Assembly (NCBI GenBank): GCA_934661375.1
Contig: CAKUJH010000001.1
Span: 62,001-126,000, forward strand
Source of the DNA: an uncultured Victivallales bacterium
GTDB taxonomy: Bacteria; Verrucomicrobiota; Lentisphaeria; Victivallales; UBA1829
DNA length: 64,000 nt
Reading direction: 5' to 3'
Shown here: positions 17,971-27,206 of the stretch, in pieces
Numbering within the stretch: position 1 is the stretch's first letter
How the letters are laid out: the number at the start of each line of letters is the position of its first letter
The notes under the pieces: generated by a model
Told to the model about the DNA's origin: nothing
Seen by the model: only the letters and a program-made list of their open reading frames with translations
The model's database searches: none
Position numbers and translations under genes: made by a program

Positions 17971-19332
17971 TCAGGGAGCCTGATAGCCCGCTGCACCGCC
18001 ATAGCGTTTCCAGCCGCGCCAGACCATCAGCATCGCCAGCAGTGCGGCGAACGTGAAAAAGGCGTCCCAGCTGTACACATTCCGGTAATCCCCGGTCAGG
18101 TCAATGAAAAGACCACCGCCCCAGTTGGCAATAATCAGCAGAATGGAATTGAAAATCGCCTGTGCCGAACAGAACTGTCCGTACCGTTCACGCGGCAGCA
18201 GAGCCGTAAACAGCGGCAGGTAACTGGCACTCTGCAGGGCATAGACAACGCCCAGCAGGATGGTCGTAACGATATAAGTGTTTTTATCCACGGTGAAGAA
18301 ATATCCGAATACGTTCGCCAGCACCACCAGCAGCACGGCGCAGATATAAACCCGGAGCGGATGAAATTTATCCACCAGCCAGCCCAGCGGATAGACCAGT
18401 ACAATGGAAATCAATGAAACCAGACCGTTGATTTTGCCGAACTCATCCAGTGAAAGCCCCAGATTCTTTTCCGCAAAAAACACATTGAACAGGTTGCCGC
18501 AGACCATGGAAACGGAGTTCAATGCCGTTCCCAGGAAGAAAAACAGATAAAACGGATTGGAGAAACATTCCGTGAAATAAACTTTGACACTGCTCAGCCA
18601 GCTGCCGCTGCGGGCGACGTCCGTAACCGGCGGGTATTCCCCTTCCCGCACCATAAGGCACATCATCAGGAAAAAGATGCCGTACAGAACGGCAATGCCG
18701 GTATAAACCCACGGCATGTACTTGTCCGCATATCCCAGCAGCCAGCTCTGAAACACGTAATACGCGGCGTTGCCGACCAGTCCCAGCCCCGCCACAAAGC
18801 GCCCCATGAATTTTTCCGGAATCACGTCCGCGAAAAGGTAGTAGTAGACCGATGCCACGAACATGTAGAAAATCTGGTAGAAAATCGAAAAGGCAACCAG
18901 CAGCACATATCCGCAGGTTTTCCCCGCGATGCCGTGTCCCAGAATCCCCGCAACGGCGTCTCCGAGCATCGGTGCCCAGCCGATCAGCACCAGAAACAGC
19001 GTAACCAGCGGTGTCGCCCCGATCAGATACGGCATTCGCCGTCCCCACCGGGAACGGGTGCGGTCGCTGCGGAAACTGACCACCGGACAGATAATCATAT
19101 TCAGCACGGACGGAATGCTTCCGACCACCAGACCGATCGCCCGGTTGCTGGCGTCGAACTCCTTAAGGGCGAGCGGCATCAGCACCGGAAACAGCCGGTC
19201 CATCAGCGTGAAGAAAAAGCCGCCCAGAAGCATCCAGAAAAATACCAGAAACAACGAACGTGTCGTATATTTAAGCGTGCCCGCAAAATATTTGTATTTG
19301 ACGGACGAACTGTCTGCTGCACTGCTGGTCAT
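17971..19332 (-). CDS. MFS sugar:cation symporter-like transporter
   Basis: A 453-residue membrane protein with about 12 hydrophobic segments. After the second segment it carries S-D-R-T-R-S-R-W-G-R-R-M-P-Y, the loop typical of GPH/MFS glycoside symporters. It begins 12 bp after the stop of the metallophosphoesterase-PQQ gene and is read from the same promoter-operator at 21967-22013. It converges on mutM with only 10 bp between the stops and no visible terminator. Likely imports a sugar or glycoside released by the enzymes controlled by the same operator; the substrate is unknown. Confidence 0.85.
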   Translation of the reverse strand: MTSSAADSSSVKYKYFAGTLKYTTRSLFLVFFWMLLGGFFFTLMDRLFPVLMPLALKEFDASNRAIGLVVGSIPSVLNMIICPVVSFRSDRTRSRWGRRMPYLIGATPLVTLFLVLIGWAPMLGDAVAGILGHGIAGKTCGYVLLVAFSIFYQIFYMFVASVYYYLFADVIPEKFMGRFVAGLGLVGNAAYYVFQSWLLGYADKYMPWVYTGIAVLYGIFFLMMCLMVREGEYPPVTDVARSGSWLSSVKVYFTECFSNPFYLFFFLGTALNSVSMVCGNLFNVFFAEKNLGLSLDEFGKINGLVSLISIVLVYPLGWLVDKFHPLRVYICAVLLVVLANVFGYFFTVDKNTYIVTTILLGVVYALQSASYLPLFTALLPRERYGQFCSAQAIFNSILLIIANWGGGLFIDLTGDYRNVYSWDAFFTFAALLAMLMVWRGWKRYGGAAGYQAP

Positions 19333-19344
19333 CGCGGTATATCC

Positions 19345-21831
19345 TTATCTGACGCTGCCGCCGGTTTTCAGTTTGAAAATGAACAGGCGGTTGGCATAGT
19401 CTATCACGAAAAGCCGTCCGTCCGCAAGAGTGACGGAAGTGTTGACCGGGCATCCCAGTTCGATTTTTCCGCGCAGGGAACCGTCTTGCTGGCTGCACTC
19501 GTAAAGGAAGCCGTCGCCTGCGGGGAAAATCACCACGTCATCCGTCAGCGCGGCACTGGCATTGACGTTTCTGCCGGGGAAACAGTACGGCACGGTGGCA
19601 AAAGGTTCCGGTCCGGGGAATTTGTGGTCCAGAGCACTCCAGCGCCGCTTGAAAGTCTTGAGATCATAGCAGCTCATGCTGTCATCCGTTCCGTAGAACA
19701 GAGAAGTCTGGTTCCATACGGGAATGGAATCCGTTGCGCCGTGCGGTTCATCGCCCTGCCACTCCGGATTGGTGGAGCGGATCGTTTTGCCGGTGTGAAT
19801 ATCGACAATCCAGATTCCCATGGTTCCCGCCAGCAGAATCGAATTCCGGCTGAACGGACGGGCGCGCAGTCCGAAACGATGCGTGAAGGAACGTTCCCAC
19901 AGTTTTCTGCCGGTTTTCGCGTCATAGGCAATCAGAATGCGGCCGTAACCGCCGTCACAGACAATGAGTTTTCCATCCATCAGCATGGGACAGGTGATCG
20001 TGCGGTCGCGGGATTTGTCCTGAACCCGCCAGATTTCCTTGCCGGTCCGGGCGTCCACAGCCCGCAATGCGGCGGAAAGATGTCCGCCGAAAACCATTCC
20101 GCCGCCGACAGCGATGCCGTTGCTGTTCGGGGGGAAATTGCTGACCGCCGGACCGCGGGACAGCCAGAGGCGTTTTCCGGTTTCCGCCTCAAAGGCATAC
20201 AGATTGCTGTCGGTATCAGTAACGTAAACTGTGCCGTTTTCATAGACTGCGGAATTGCGGACACCCGCCAGCAGCAGCGCGGACCAGATCATTTTGCCGC
20301 TTGCGGCATCTATGGAGCAGAGAGTATGCGCATTGCCGTTGACGTCGTCATTGGTTCCGACGTACAGTACGCCGTTGACCGCCAGAGGCGCAGTAACCGG
20401 GACGCGGCCGCCGGGAATGGGGACGATCCGTTCCAGTTCAAGATGCGGTGTTTCCGCTGTTTTTTCCGGAAAACGGATTTCCTTTTCCATTTTTTCGCCG
20501 GAATTCCAGTGAACAACCGCTTCAACGGTGTAATTCTGATTGGAATCAAAGGAATAAGTCGCGGTCCACTGCCAGTCTCCGCCGTGAGACATGCGGAGTG
20601 TTTCCGCTTTGCCGGTTTCCGGCAGAATGGTCAGCTCCACGGATTCCGCCAGACGCGACATGTCGGCTGCGGCAGCCGTTATCACCCGTGTTCCGTCCGG
20701 CTGTGCAGACGGGGAAATCCGTACATCGAACTGCTTATCCACAAAAGTCGGGAGCAGACGGGAAGTAAGGGTGCCGTCCTTCGCCACATGGAAGAAACGG
20801 TAATTGGCAACCTGTCCGGCACCCGGACCTTTGAAGGTGTCGCCGGGAACAAAAAATTTCAGACCGGTTCTGATGGTTGTAACTCTGGAGTCATGCATAT
20901 GTCCGTAAACCCAGCCCCGGATATTCCATTTCCGGGTATCGACAGGAGTCGGGGTGTCCGCGCCGAAAATACCGTTGTAATCAATCATTTCCGGGAAATG
21001 GTTGAGGATGATAACCGGTTTCCGGCGATCGGTTGCCGCCATCATGTTGGCGAAGAAGCGCGCAATGTCGGCACGGGTGAATCCCGCCGGGTTGTCGCCG
21101 TCTTTCTTCATCGGCAGAACCACAAAAAGCACATTGCCTTCTTCAAAACCGTAATAAAGCGGTCCGACATTGTCCTCGTAGCAGGTTTCACCGCGGCCGC
21201 CGCCGGTTTTGAGGTCATGATTGCCCTGCACCAGATAATATGGAACACCGAAGTAATTCCGTGCCGCCAGCGAAGCATGATACTTCTGGTCATCGGGCGT
21301 GTGGATGTCTCCGGTATGCACAATGAATGACGCGCGTGCATTATGCACTGCATCGGCAATCCGGGGATAAAGAGCCTGCACTTTCGGACTGCTTTCATCT
21401 TCCGTGTCGGTGATCTGAATGAAGGTGAATTCTCCGGCGGCTTTCTTCGGTTTCAGACGGAAATTGTATGTCTGATCCGGTTCAGCGGAAAGACGCTGGA
21501 AAAATCTGGAACAGGCATAACTGCCGGGCGTTACCACCGAGACAAAACGGCTGTTTACCCTGCGGGGCAGCACATAACCGCCGCCTGAATCGGTCCGGGT
21601 TACGTCCGCGCAATTGGTCACCAGAACTCCGGAAACACCTTCTCCGTCCTGATTCATCACTCTGCCGACAATATCCTCCGCGCCGACGGACACCGCTCCG
21701 GTCATCAGCATAATGGAAAGCAGGAATCTTCTTATTCCTTTCAGACCGGCAGCGGAACGGACTCTGTCCGCTCCCGTATTCTTCTCCAACTCCGCGGCGG
21801 TCTGCCGCAAATCAGGGACTGTTCTTTTCAT
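19345..21831 (-). CDS. Secreted metallophosphoesterase fused to a PQQ-type beta-propeller
   Basis: An 828-residue protein. A hydrophobic segment at residues 34-51 acts as signal peptide or anchor after an unusually long basic start. Residues 52-130 form a carboxypeptidase-regulatory-like beta domain, 131-380 a calcineurin-like phosphoesterase (T-G-D-I-H at 173-177, G-N-H-D at 203-206, later G-H-M-H), and the C-terminal ~330 residues a PQQ-binding-like propeller with repeated G-x-V-Y ... D-A-x-T-G-K-x-x-W units. The first metal motif is D-T-E instead of D-x-H. The start at 21831 has AAGGATGG upstream; 21861 is an alternative. First gene of a two-gene unit with the MFS transporter. Substrate unknown. 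Confidence 0.8.
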   Translation of the reverse strand: MKRTVPDLRQTAAELEKNTGADRVRSAAGLKGIRRFLLSIMLMTGAVSVGAEDIVGRVMNQDGEGVSGVLVTNCADVTRTDSGGGYVLPRRVNSRFVSVVTPGSYACSRFFQRLSAEPDQTYNFRLKPKKAAGEFTFIQITDTEDESSPKVQALYPRIADAVHNARASFIVHTGDIHTPDDQKYHASLAARNYFGVPYYLVQGNHDLKTGGGRGETCYEDNVGPLYYGFEEGNVLFVVLPMKKDGDNPAGFTRADIARFFANMMAATDRRKPVIILNHFPEMIDYNGIFGADTPTPVDTRKWNIRGWVYGHMHDSRVTTIRTGLKFFVPGDTFKGPGAGQVANYRFFHVAKDGTLTSRLLPTFVDKQFDVRISPSAQPDGTRVITAAAADMSRLAESVELTILPETGKAETLRMSHGGDWQWTATYSFDSNQNYTVEAVVHWNSGEKMEKEIRFPEKTAETPHLELERIVPIPGGRVPVTAPLAVNGVLYVGTNDDVNGNAHTLCSIDAASGKMIWSALLLAGVRNSAVYENGTVYVTDTDSNLYAFEAETGKRLWLSRGPAVSNFPPNSNGIAVGGGMVFGGHLSAALRAVDARTGKEIWRVQDKSRDRTITCPMLMDGKLIVCDGGYGRILIAYDAKTGRKLWERSFTHRFGLRARPFSRNSILLAGTMGIWIVDIHTGKTIRSTNPEWQGDEPHGATDSIPVWNQTSLFYGTDDSMSCYDLKTFKRRWSALDHKFPGPEPFATVPYCFPGRNVNASAALTDDVVIFPAGDGFLYECSQQDGSLRGKIELGCPVNTSVTLADGRLFVIDYANRLFIFKLKTGGSVR

Positions 21832-21887
21832 TTTTCCATCCTTTCCGCTTTCTGTTTTCATCGACCGTTTCCGGCTTGTCTTATCTT

Positions 21888-21905
21888 TGATGTAACGCCA
21901 CATTA
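21888..21905. promoter_or_regulatory. Second copy of the LacI-type operator in the 5' leader
   Basis: TGATGTAACGCCACATTA, an imperfect palindrome around a central CG. It matches the promoter-proximal operator at 21967-21984 read on the - strand, except for the second and twelfth bases. It lies 57 bp before the metallophosphoesterase start. Two sites about 80 bp apart would suit looping by a tetrameric LacI-type repressor. Confidence 0.55.
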
Positions 21906-21966
21906 TTTTGTTTTGAAAAATCCGCACTCTCAAAACAGCGATTGGATTTCAAAAATACAGGCAGTA

Positions 21967-22013
21967 TAATGTTGCGTTACATTAATTATAATACATAATT
22001 GGGTGTTTGTCAA
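21967..22013 (-). promoter_or_regulatory. Promoter and LacI-type operator of locus B
   Basis: On the - strand a consensus promoter, TTGACA (22013-22008) N17 TATAAT (21990-21985), is followed at once by an 18-bp near-palindrome with central CG (21984-21967; + strand TAATGTTGCGTTACATTA). The same promoter hexamers, spacer length and operator position occur at 39237-39283 before locus D. The divergent lacI gene at 22180 is the natural candidate regulator. Confidence 0.8.
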
Positions 22014-22099
22014 GAGGTCAAAATGCGAAAAATGCGGAATCAGGCAAAAAAAACAGAAAAAAAATGCCGATAAAAGCAAACAGGAACGGGTTTCGGGAT

Positions 22100-22127
22100 T
22101 TGACAAATGACAATTCAGCGGTAAATT
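22100..22127 (+). promoter_or_regulatory. Promoter of lacI-type regulator
   Basis: TTGACA (22100-22105) N16 TAAATT (22122-22127), 53 bp before the regulator start and back-to-back with the locus B promoter. Confidence 0.6.
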
Positions 22128-22179
22128 TATGAAGTAAATACAGATGTTTTGCAACGGATAACGAGGAGGAGACTGCTGA

Positions 22180-23208
22180 ATGATAACCCTGTCAGATGTG
22201 GCGAAAGCCGCCGGAGTGTCTCCTTCCGCCGTATCCAAAGCGCTCCTGGGCGGCGGCGGAAAAACCACGCGCGTCAGTGAAGAAAAAGTTCGCCGGATCC
22301 GGGAAACCGCCGAACGGCTTGGATACCGTCCCAATCTCATGGCACAGCGGCTGGCGCGGAAAAGCCAGGACATCATCGGGCTGATTGTCGACAGCCAGTG
22401 CTGTTATCTTTACAGCAGCATCATGAGTACGATCGAGCAGCAGACCTGCCAGGCTGGATACCGGCTTCAGATCGGTCTGGTTCACGACAATCTGGATGCC
22501 ATCAAACGTTATGTGGATGACTTCCTCGGCTATAATATCCAGAGTGTGATCTGTCTGGCGCATTACTATGATTTCAGCAAGGAAATTCCCCGGCTGTTCA
22601 AACCGTTCGCCAATCCGATCTTCATCGGACGCCCCATGACCGATGAAAAATTCTCGTTTGTTTCTCCGGACTATTACGCGAACTTCTGCCAGGCGATGGA
22701 GTATCTGTTCTCCCTGAACCGGACGAAAGCCGTTTTTGTCAAGACGGTTTATACCACGTATGATATGGAAATCCGCGCCCAGGCATTCCGGGATATGCAC
22801 CGGAAACACGGCATCCCGTTTGAAGAATCGCAGATCTACTGCGGACCCGTCTACGAGTGCAATACCCCGGAGCTGATGAAACTGTTGCTGGATGAAGTCC
22901 TTCCCATGCATCCGGACGCCCTGATTCTGGGCAGTGCGGAAGCGACCCTGCTGGCAATACGCCAGCTCAGCGAACGCGGCATCCGCGTCCCTGAAGACAT
23001 TTCCATCATCGGCATGGAAGCCTGGAGCGGATGTTCCTCTGTCATTCCGTCCATTACGGTCATGGACAACAATCCGCATCAGATTGCCGTTGAAACGATC
23101 AACGCCATCATCCGCAACATTGAGAGCAAAAAACCGGAAATCCGGGAAATCTTCGTGCGCGGACAGCTGATCCCCGGCGAATCCTGCTGCAGAAAACCCG
23201 CTGTCTGA
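22180..23208 (+). CDS. LacI-family transcriptional regulator of locus B
   Basis: A 342-residue protein with an N-terminal LacI helix-turn-helix (T-L-S-D-V-A-K-A-A-G-V-S-P-S-A-V-S-K-A-L, residues 3-22) and hinge helix, followed by a periplasmic-binding-type sugar sensor (I-I-G-L-I-V-D-S near residue 67, V-P-E-D-I-S-I-I-G-M-E near residue 275). A strong GAGGAGGA precedes the ATG. It is divergent from the metallophosphoesterase/MFS unit, whose promoter carries LacI-type operators with central CG, so it probably controls that unit and, by operator identity, locus D. The extreme 3' end overlaps a terminator hairpin used on the opposite strand. Confidence 0.92.
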   Translation: MITLSDVAKAAGVSPSAVSKALLGGGGKTTRVSEEKVRRIRETAERLGYRPNLMAQRLARKSQDIIGLIVDSQCCYLYSSIMSTIEQQTCQAGYRLQIGLVHDNLDAIKRYVDDFLGYNIQSVICLAHYYDFSKEIPRLFKPFANPIFIGRPMTDEKFSFVSPDYYANFCQAMEYLFSLNRTKAVFVKTVYTTYDMEIRAQAFRDMHRKHGIPFEESQIYCGPVYECNTPELMKLLLDEVLPMHPDALILGSAEATLLAIRQLSERGIRVPEDISIIGMEAWSGCSSVIPSITVMDNNPHQIAVETINAIIRNIESKKPEIREIFVRGQLIPGESCCRKPAV

Positions 23209-23223
23209 CAACCAGGCGACGGG
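23193..23223 (-). terminator. Terminator of the locus C operon (copy 1 of a repeated hairpin)
   Basis: Imperfect hairpin 23197-23223 with the - strand T-run at 23196-23193. It overlaps the last codons and stop of lacI and lies 38 bp past the GH95 stop. The sequence is about 31/35 identical to the hairpin at 34907-34939. Confidence 0.6.
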
Positions 23224-23260
23224 TCGAGGAGAAATTGTTTGCTCCCTGATCATTCTTCAT

Positions 23261-25600
23261 TTAAGATAAATGATCAATTAAAAAATCAAAAGTCATACTT
23301 TCTCCGGAATCCAGATGCCGGATTTTTCCCTGAAATATAAAAGCAGTCTTTTGCGCTGCCCGGAATTCAGCGTGTGCATTTTCATGCTCCCAGTGAAGAT
23401 CTATCTCCAGTCCGCCATACGCGCGGAGACCTGTGACAGTTCCGCTTATCCAGTCCTCAGGAAGCGCGGGCAGTAAATCCACAATGGGAAGTTCGTCCGC
23501 ATTTTTCCGGTGAAACTGAAGCAAGGCTTCCGCAATGGCGGCTGTCATTCCGAAATTGCCGTCGATCTGAAACGGCGGATGAGCATCAAACAGGTTGTAA
23601 TACACCCCGCCGCCGGCAGAGTCTTTCGTATGTAAAATCTGTGTAACCGGACGCAGAAAATTTTTCAGGATAAGAGAAAATTTCCGGCGGCTGCGGAATC
23701 TTGCCCAGAGTGCAGCGCGCCATCCCATTGCCCAGCCGGTACTGAGAATACCTCTGCGTTCCAATGATTTCATGCACGCCTGATAAAATTCCGGATTGCG
23801 GTCCGGAGTGAATTCATTGCCGGGATACGCACCGTATAAATGAGAAAGATGGCGGTGCTGGATTTCCTCTTCCTTGAAATCTTCTCCATATTCAAGAAGC
23901 TGTCCTTCTTTGCCGATTTTTGGTTTCTGCAGCTTCGGGAGAGCGTATTCTATACGTTTCAGCACGAAATGATCTGCATATCCGGCTGTTTCGGCAAATT
24001 CCACACAGTTTTCAAAGAGTTCCCGAATCAGACTCATATCCATCTGGGAACCGAATGCAACTGATGCGCTTTTCCCGTTTTCCGCATCCATAAATCCGTT
24101 TTCCGGAGATGTCGACGGCATTGTGACAAGGCTTCCGCGAAATTCATGCAGCATACCAAGCAGGAATTCCGCTTGAGACAGCATTACCGGATAGGCTCTT
24201 TTGAGAAACTCAAGGTTCTGGGAGAAACGGAAATGCTCTGCCAGATGCCGGCACAGCCATGCGCCGCAAACAGGCCAGAACGCCCAGCGGCAGTTTCCTC
24301 CGGCTGCCCCGGTAAAACGCCAGAGATCTGAATTATGGTGCAGACACCAGCCGGGGAGACCGTACATTTTTTCCGCAGTTTCCCGTCCCTGTTCTGCAAT
24401 CTCAAAAATGAAACGGAGCAGAGGTTCCGCACATTCCGGCAGGTTCACTGTTTCCGTGTGCCAGTAATTCATTTCCAGGTTGATGTTCGTGGTGTAATTG
24501 GAATTCCACGGCGGGAGAATCAGCGGGTTCCAGATCCCCTGCAGATTTGCCGGCTGTGTTCCCTGCCGGGAACATGCCAGGGTCAGATAGCGTCCATAAT
24601 TATAAATCAAAGCCGCGAGCGAAGGCGAAATTTTTCCCTGTTCCAAGGCTGAATTCAGGCGTTCATTGATACAGACATGCTCCGGATCCGTTTCCGGCAG
24701 AAGCAGAACGGAACGCTGATACAGCGGCTGATAATCTTTCAGATGTCTGGAACGGAGTTTGCCGTACCCTTGACTGAACGCAAAAACAAGTTTTTTCTCT
24801 GTTTCCGCGGCGCAGTCAATTCCTGAGGCTTCCGGATTGGTTTTGTAATCCCGGAAATTGGTTTCGACAGAAAGAAAGATTTCTGCACTGTCAGAATGCT
24901 CAACCAGCAAGGCATTGTCTTTGAACTGAAGAGTCCCTCCTTGAACCGAGATCCCCAATCTCATGGCATAGGAAATCCCGGTATGACCCTCCTGGTCATA
25001 CCACTTAAAATAACTGCTTCCGGATTCTGCCGGCATGTTTGACAGAAAAAGCAGAGTTCCATGATCTTCCATTATCCTGAATGGAAAATCGGACGAGAAA
25101 TATGCGGAAAACGATATTTTATTTTTACCGGAAGAATTCAGTTTCATGGCAAGAATTCTGTCCGGATAAGAAACAAACATTTCCCGTTCAAAGGTTACTG
25201 CATCCTTCACATATTTTATCTTTGCGCAGGCAGAAGCAAGATCAAGCTCCCGCAGGAAATCCGCGGCGCGTCCTTCATTGCCGAAAAGAATATGCAGTGT
25301 CCCCGCGGGAAGATATGAATTTGTCCGCAGCATACCAAGACTTTTCTGAAGACAGGAATCCGCCTTCCGGTATTTCCCGTTTTTGATCAGACGGATTGTT
25401 TCCGGAAGCGCATCCCTGACTGCCGGATTCAACCGGTTGTTTGGACGTCCCGACCATAAAGTATCATGATTCAGAGCGATTGTTTCTCCATCCGGATTTC
25501 CAAAAACCATGGCTCCGATGGAACCGTTTCCCAGAGGGATTGCCTCATTCCAGTCTGCCGCCGGAGTGTTCCAGCACAGATATTCACAATGTCTGTTCAT
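23261..25600 (-). CDS. GH95 alpha-L-fucosidase-like enzyme
   Basis: A 779-residue glycoside hydrolase. The N-terminus shows the family hallmark W-N-E-A-I-P-L-G-N-G-S-I-G-A-M-V-F-G, then N-H-D-T-L-W-S-G, and the catalytic (alpha/alpha)6 barrel has N-L-Q-G-I-W-N near residue 350 and the W-H-T-E/N-L-E-M-N-Y-W segment. GH95 enzymes remove terminal alpha-1,2-fucose (some act on alpha-L-galactose). No signal peptide is visible at the chosen start, suggesting an intracellular enzyme. The ATG at 25600 overlaps the stop of the GH110 gene (ATGA), so the two are coupled, a pairing suited to blood-group-type glycans carrying fucose and alpha-galactose. Last gene of the locus C operon. Confidence 0.93.
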   Translation of the reverse strand: MNRHCEYLCWNTPAADWNEAIPLGNGSIGAMVFGNPDGETIALNHDTLWSGRPNNRLNPAVRDALPETIRLIKNGKYRKADSCLQKSLGMLRTNSYLPAGTLHILFGNEGRAADFLRELDLASACAKIKYVKDAVTFEREMFVSYPDRILAMKLNSSGKNKISFSAYFSSDFPFRIMEDHGTLLFLSNMPAESGSSYFKWYDQEGHTGISYAMRLGISVQGGTLQFKDNALLVEHSDSAEIFLSVETNFRDYKTNPEASGIDCAAETEKKLVFAFSQGYGKLRSRHLKDYQPLYQRSVLLLPETDPEHVCINERLNSALEQGKISPSLAALIYNYGRYLTLACSRQGTQPANLQGIWNPLILPPWNSNYTTNINLEMNYWHTETVNLPECAEPLLRFIFEIAEQGRETAEKMYGLPGWCLHHNSDLWRFTGAAGGNCRWAFWPVCGAWLCRHLAEHFRFSQNLEFLKRAYPVMLSQAEFLLGMLHEFRGSLVTMPSTSPENGFMDAENGKSASVAFGSQMDMSLIRELFENCVEFAETAGYADHFVLKRIEYALPKLQKPKIGKEGQLLEYGEDFKEEEIQHRHLSHLYGAYPGNEFTPDRNPEFYQACMKSLERRGILSTGWAMGWRAALWARFRSRRKFSLILKNFLRPVTQILHTKDSAGGGVYYNLFDAHPPFQIDGNFGMTAAIAEALLQFHRKNADELPIVDLLPALPEDWISGTVTGLRAYGGLEIDLHWEHENAHAEFRAAQKTAFIFQGKIRHLDSGESMTFDFLIDHLS

Positions 25601-27156
25601 ATCAGATCCGTTTCCACCTCTGCACACCCTTGCGCATACAGATAAGGCGTTGTACAATGAATAAATGTATTGTTCCGGATCCGGATTCCTCTATGCAGCG
25701 GGAAACGGTCTTCATTCGCAGGATGAATGCTGATCGCCGGCACAGAACAGTTTTCGAAGCGGTTTTCCTCTATCAGCAGATCGCGGACCCCGCCGGATTC
25801 GTACCAACTGCCGGCGTCTGCGGAAATGAGGATGGCCGGACGCGGCGGAGCCTGAACAAACGTGTTTTTCCGCACAATACCCGGCGCCGAGGTCGAGATC
25901 AATACCCCGCGGGTCGGATAACAGCGGAAAAGATTATTTTCAATCAATGCTTCCGGGCAGGCGGACAGATTTTCAATGACGTACCGTTTTTCTCCGGGGT
26001 TCAAGGCGGCGTCCAGTTCCAGTTCCACGTGCCGACAATCTTTCAACCAGGCGTGCCGGACATGGGCAAACGCCACCCGTTCCAAGGTTTCCGCATCAAC
26101 CAGCGCAACTTCGTCTCCCGGTTCAAACGGCAGGAATCCCCACGTTTCCGGCTGCATAAATGCCAGAGCAGCCTTCCGTCCGTCCACCCGCTGAACTCCC
26201 AGATAAGTTCCATGAATGTTTACGGGGTCATCCTGCGAACCGGAAAAACAGCTGTCGGCAATGCGGACCTTGCCCCGGCAGCTGGAAATCTGGATGCAGT
26301 CGGCAAATGCCGCGCAGACCCGTCCGCTTCCCGGCTTTGGAGCATGAATATGGTCATGTATGTTCAAATCTCTGCACAGTTGCGCGACAACTCCCAGCCC
26401 CGGAGTAAAATACAGCCGCAGATGATCCAGCTCGACATTTTCACACTGATGCAGAAAAATGCCGTTTTCATTTCGTACCGGATTGCGGAATTGCCATACA
26501 CTGCCGACTTCAATGTTTTGCGGTTCCTGGTAACGGAACTGAAACTTTCCAGGCGCCGGTTCAGAACATTCCACGGCTTCCGCATACGGGTGAAACACAG
26601 AACGTTTATTGCTTTCTCCGTCCGCCGCAGCACATTGCGCTATCCATTTTTCCGCCGCTTCCGGTTGACAGTCGGGATCCAGAAAGTAAAGTTTCCCGTC
26701 TTTGAGCAGTGCCCGGCTGTCCGGATGCAGTTCAAAACACGCTTCATGTTCACGGCTGGCAGTGCAGCGCATTTCCGCCACCCTCGGATGAAGCCAGTCC
26801 ATGGAAAAATTACGCAGAACAATATTGCGGCAATTCAACATTGCAATGCCGCTCATATCACCGTCAAAAATAAATTCGGCGCCGTTTCCTTCTATTGTCA
26901 GATCAGACAGCCCGTCCAGCAGGATGCCCACATGTTTATGCGGCATAGTACCTTCATAAACCAGCGTATTGCTGACCGGCTGGGCGCAGATCGCCGCATC
27001 CGATTTGCAGAAGAAATAACGTCCCGGCTGCAAAAAGATTTCTGCCGGCGTCCCGCTCTCTCTGATCTTCAGCAGAAGTTCAGCAAAAGAACACCCGGCA
27101 TGTTCACCCGGCAAAAGCTCAAACCGGTTCATTTCAATCCGTTTCTGAAACGTCAT
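25597..27156 (-). CDS. GH110-like alpha-1,3-galactosidase
   Basis: A 519-residue right-handed beta-helix protein. The stretch F-A-D-C-I-Q ... C-R-G-K-V-R-I ... G-S-Q-D-D-P-V-N-I-H-G-T-Y-L (about residues 285-325) matches the signature region of GH110, enzymes that hydrolyse terminal alpha-1,3-galactose as in blood group B and linear B antigens. No signal peptide is seen. GAGGGG lies upstream of the ATG at 27156. It is 50 bp downstream of the GH71-like gene and overlaps GH95 by ATGA. Assignment rests on motif recall; related pectate-lyase-type beta-helices are the alternative. Confidence 0.82.
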   Translation of the reverse strand: MTFQKRIEMNRFELLPGEHAGCSFAELLLKIRESGTPAEIFLQPGRYFFCKSDAAICAQPVSNTLVYEGTMPHKHVGILLDGLSDLTIEGNGAEFIFDGDMSGIAMLNCRNIVLRNFSMDWLHPRVAEMRCTASREHEACFELHPDSRALLKDGKLYFLDPDCQPEAAEKWIAQCAAADGESNKRSVFHPYAEAVECSEPAPGKFQFRYQEPQNIEVGSVWQFRNPVRNENGIFLHQCENVELDHLRLYFTPGLGVVAQLCRDLNIHDHIHAPKPGSGRVCAAFADCIQISSCRGKVRIADSCFSGSQDDPVNIHGTYLGVQRVDGRKAALAFMQPETWGFLPFEPGDEVALVDAETLERVAFAHVRHAWLKDCRHVELELDAALNPGEKRYVIENLSACPEALIENNLFRCYPTRGVLISTSAPGIVRKNTFVQAPPRPAILISADAGSWYESGGVRDLLIEENRFENCSVPAISIHPANEDRFPLHRGIRIRNNTFIHCTTPYLYAQGCAEVETDLI

Positions 27157-27206
27157 TTTGTCAGCCCCTCATCCGAAAGAATTTTCTGAAGCACCGTATA
27201 TTCCCT

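Noticed and set aside
18934..21330. Very long open frame on the + strand opposite the transporter and phosphoesterase
   Set aside because: Arg/His-rich, no domain, fully antisense to two well-supported genes; codon bias of this genome often leaves antisense frames open.
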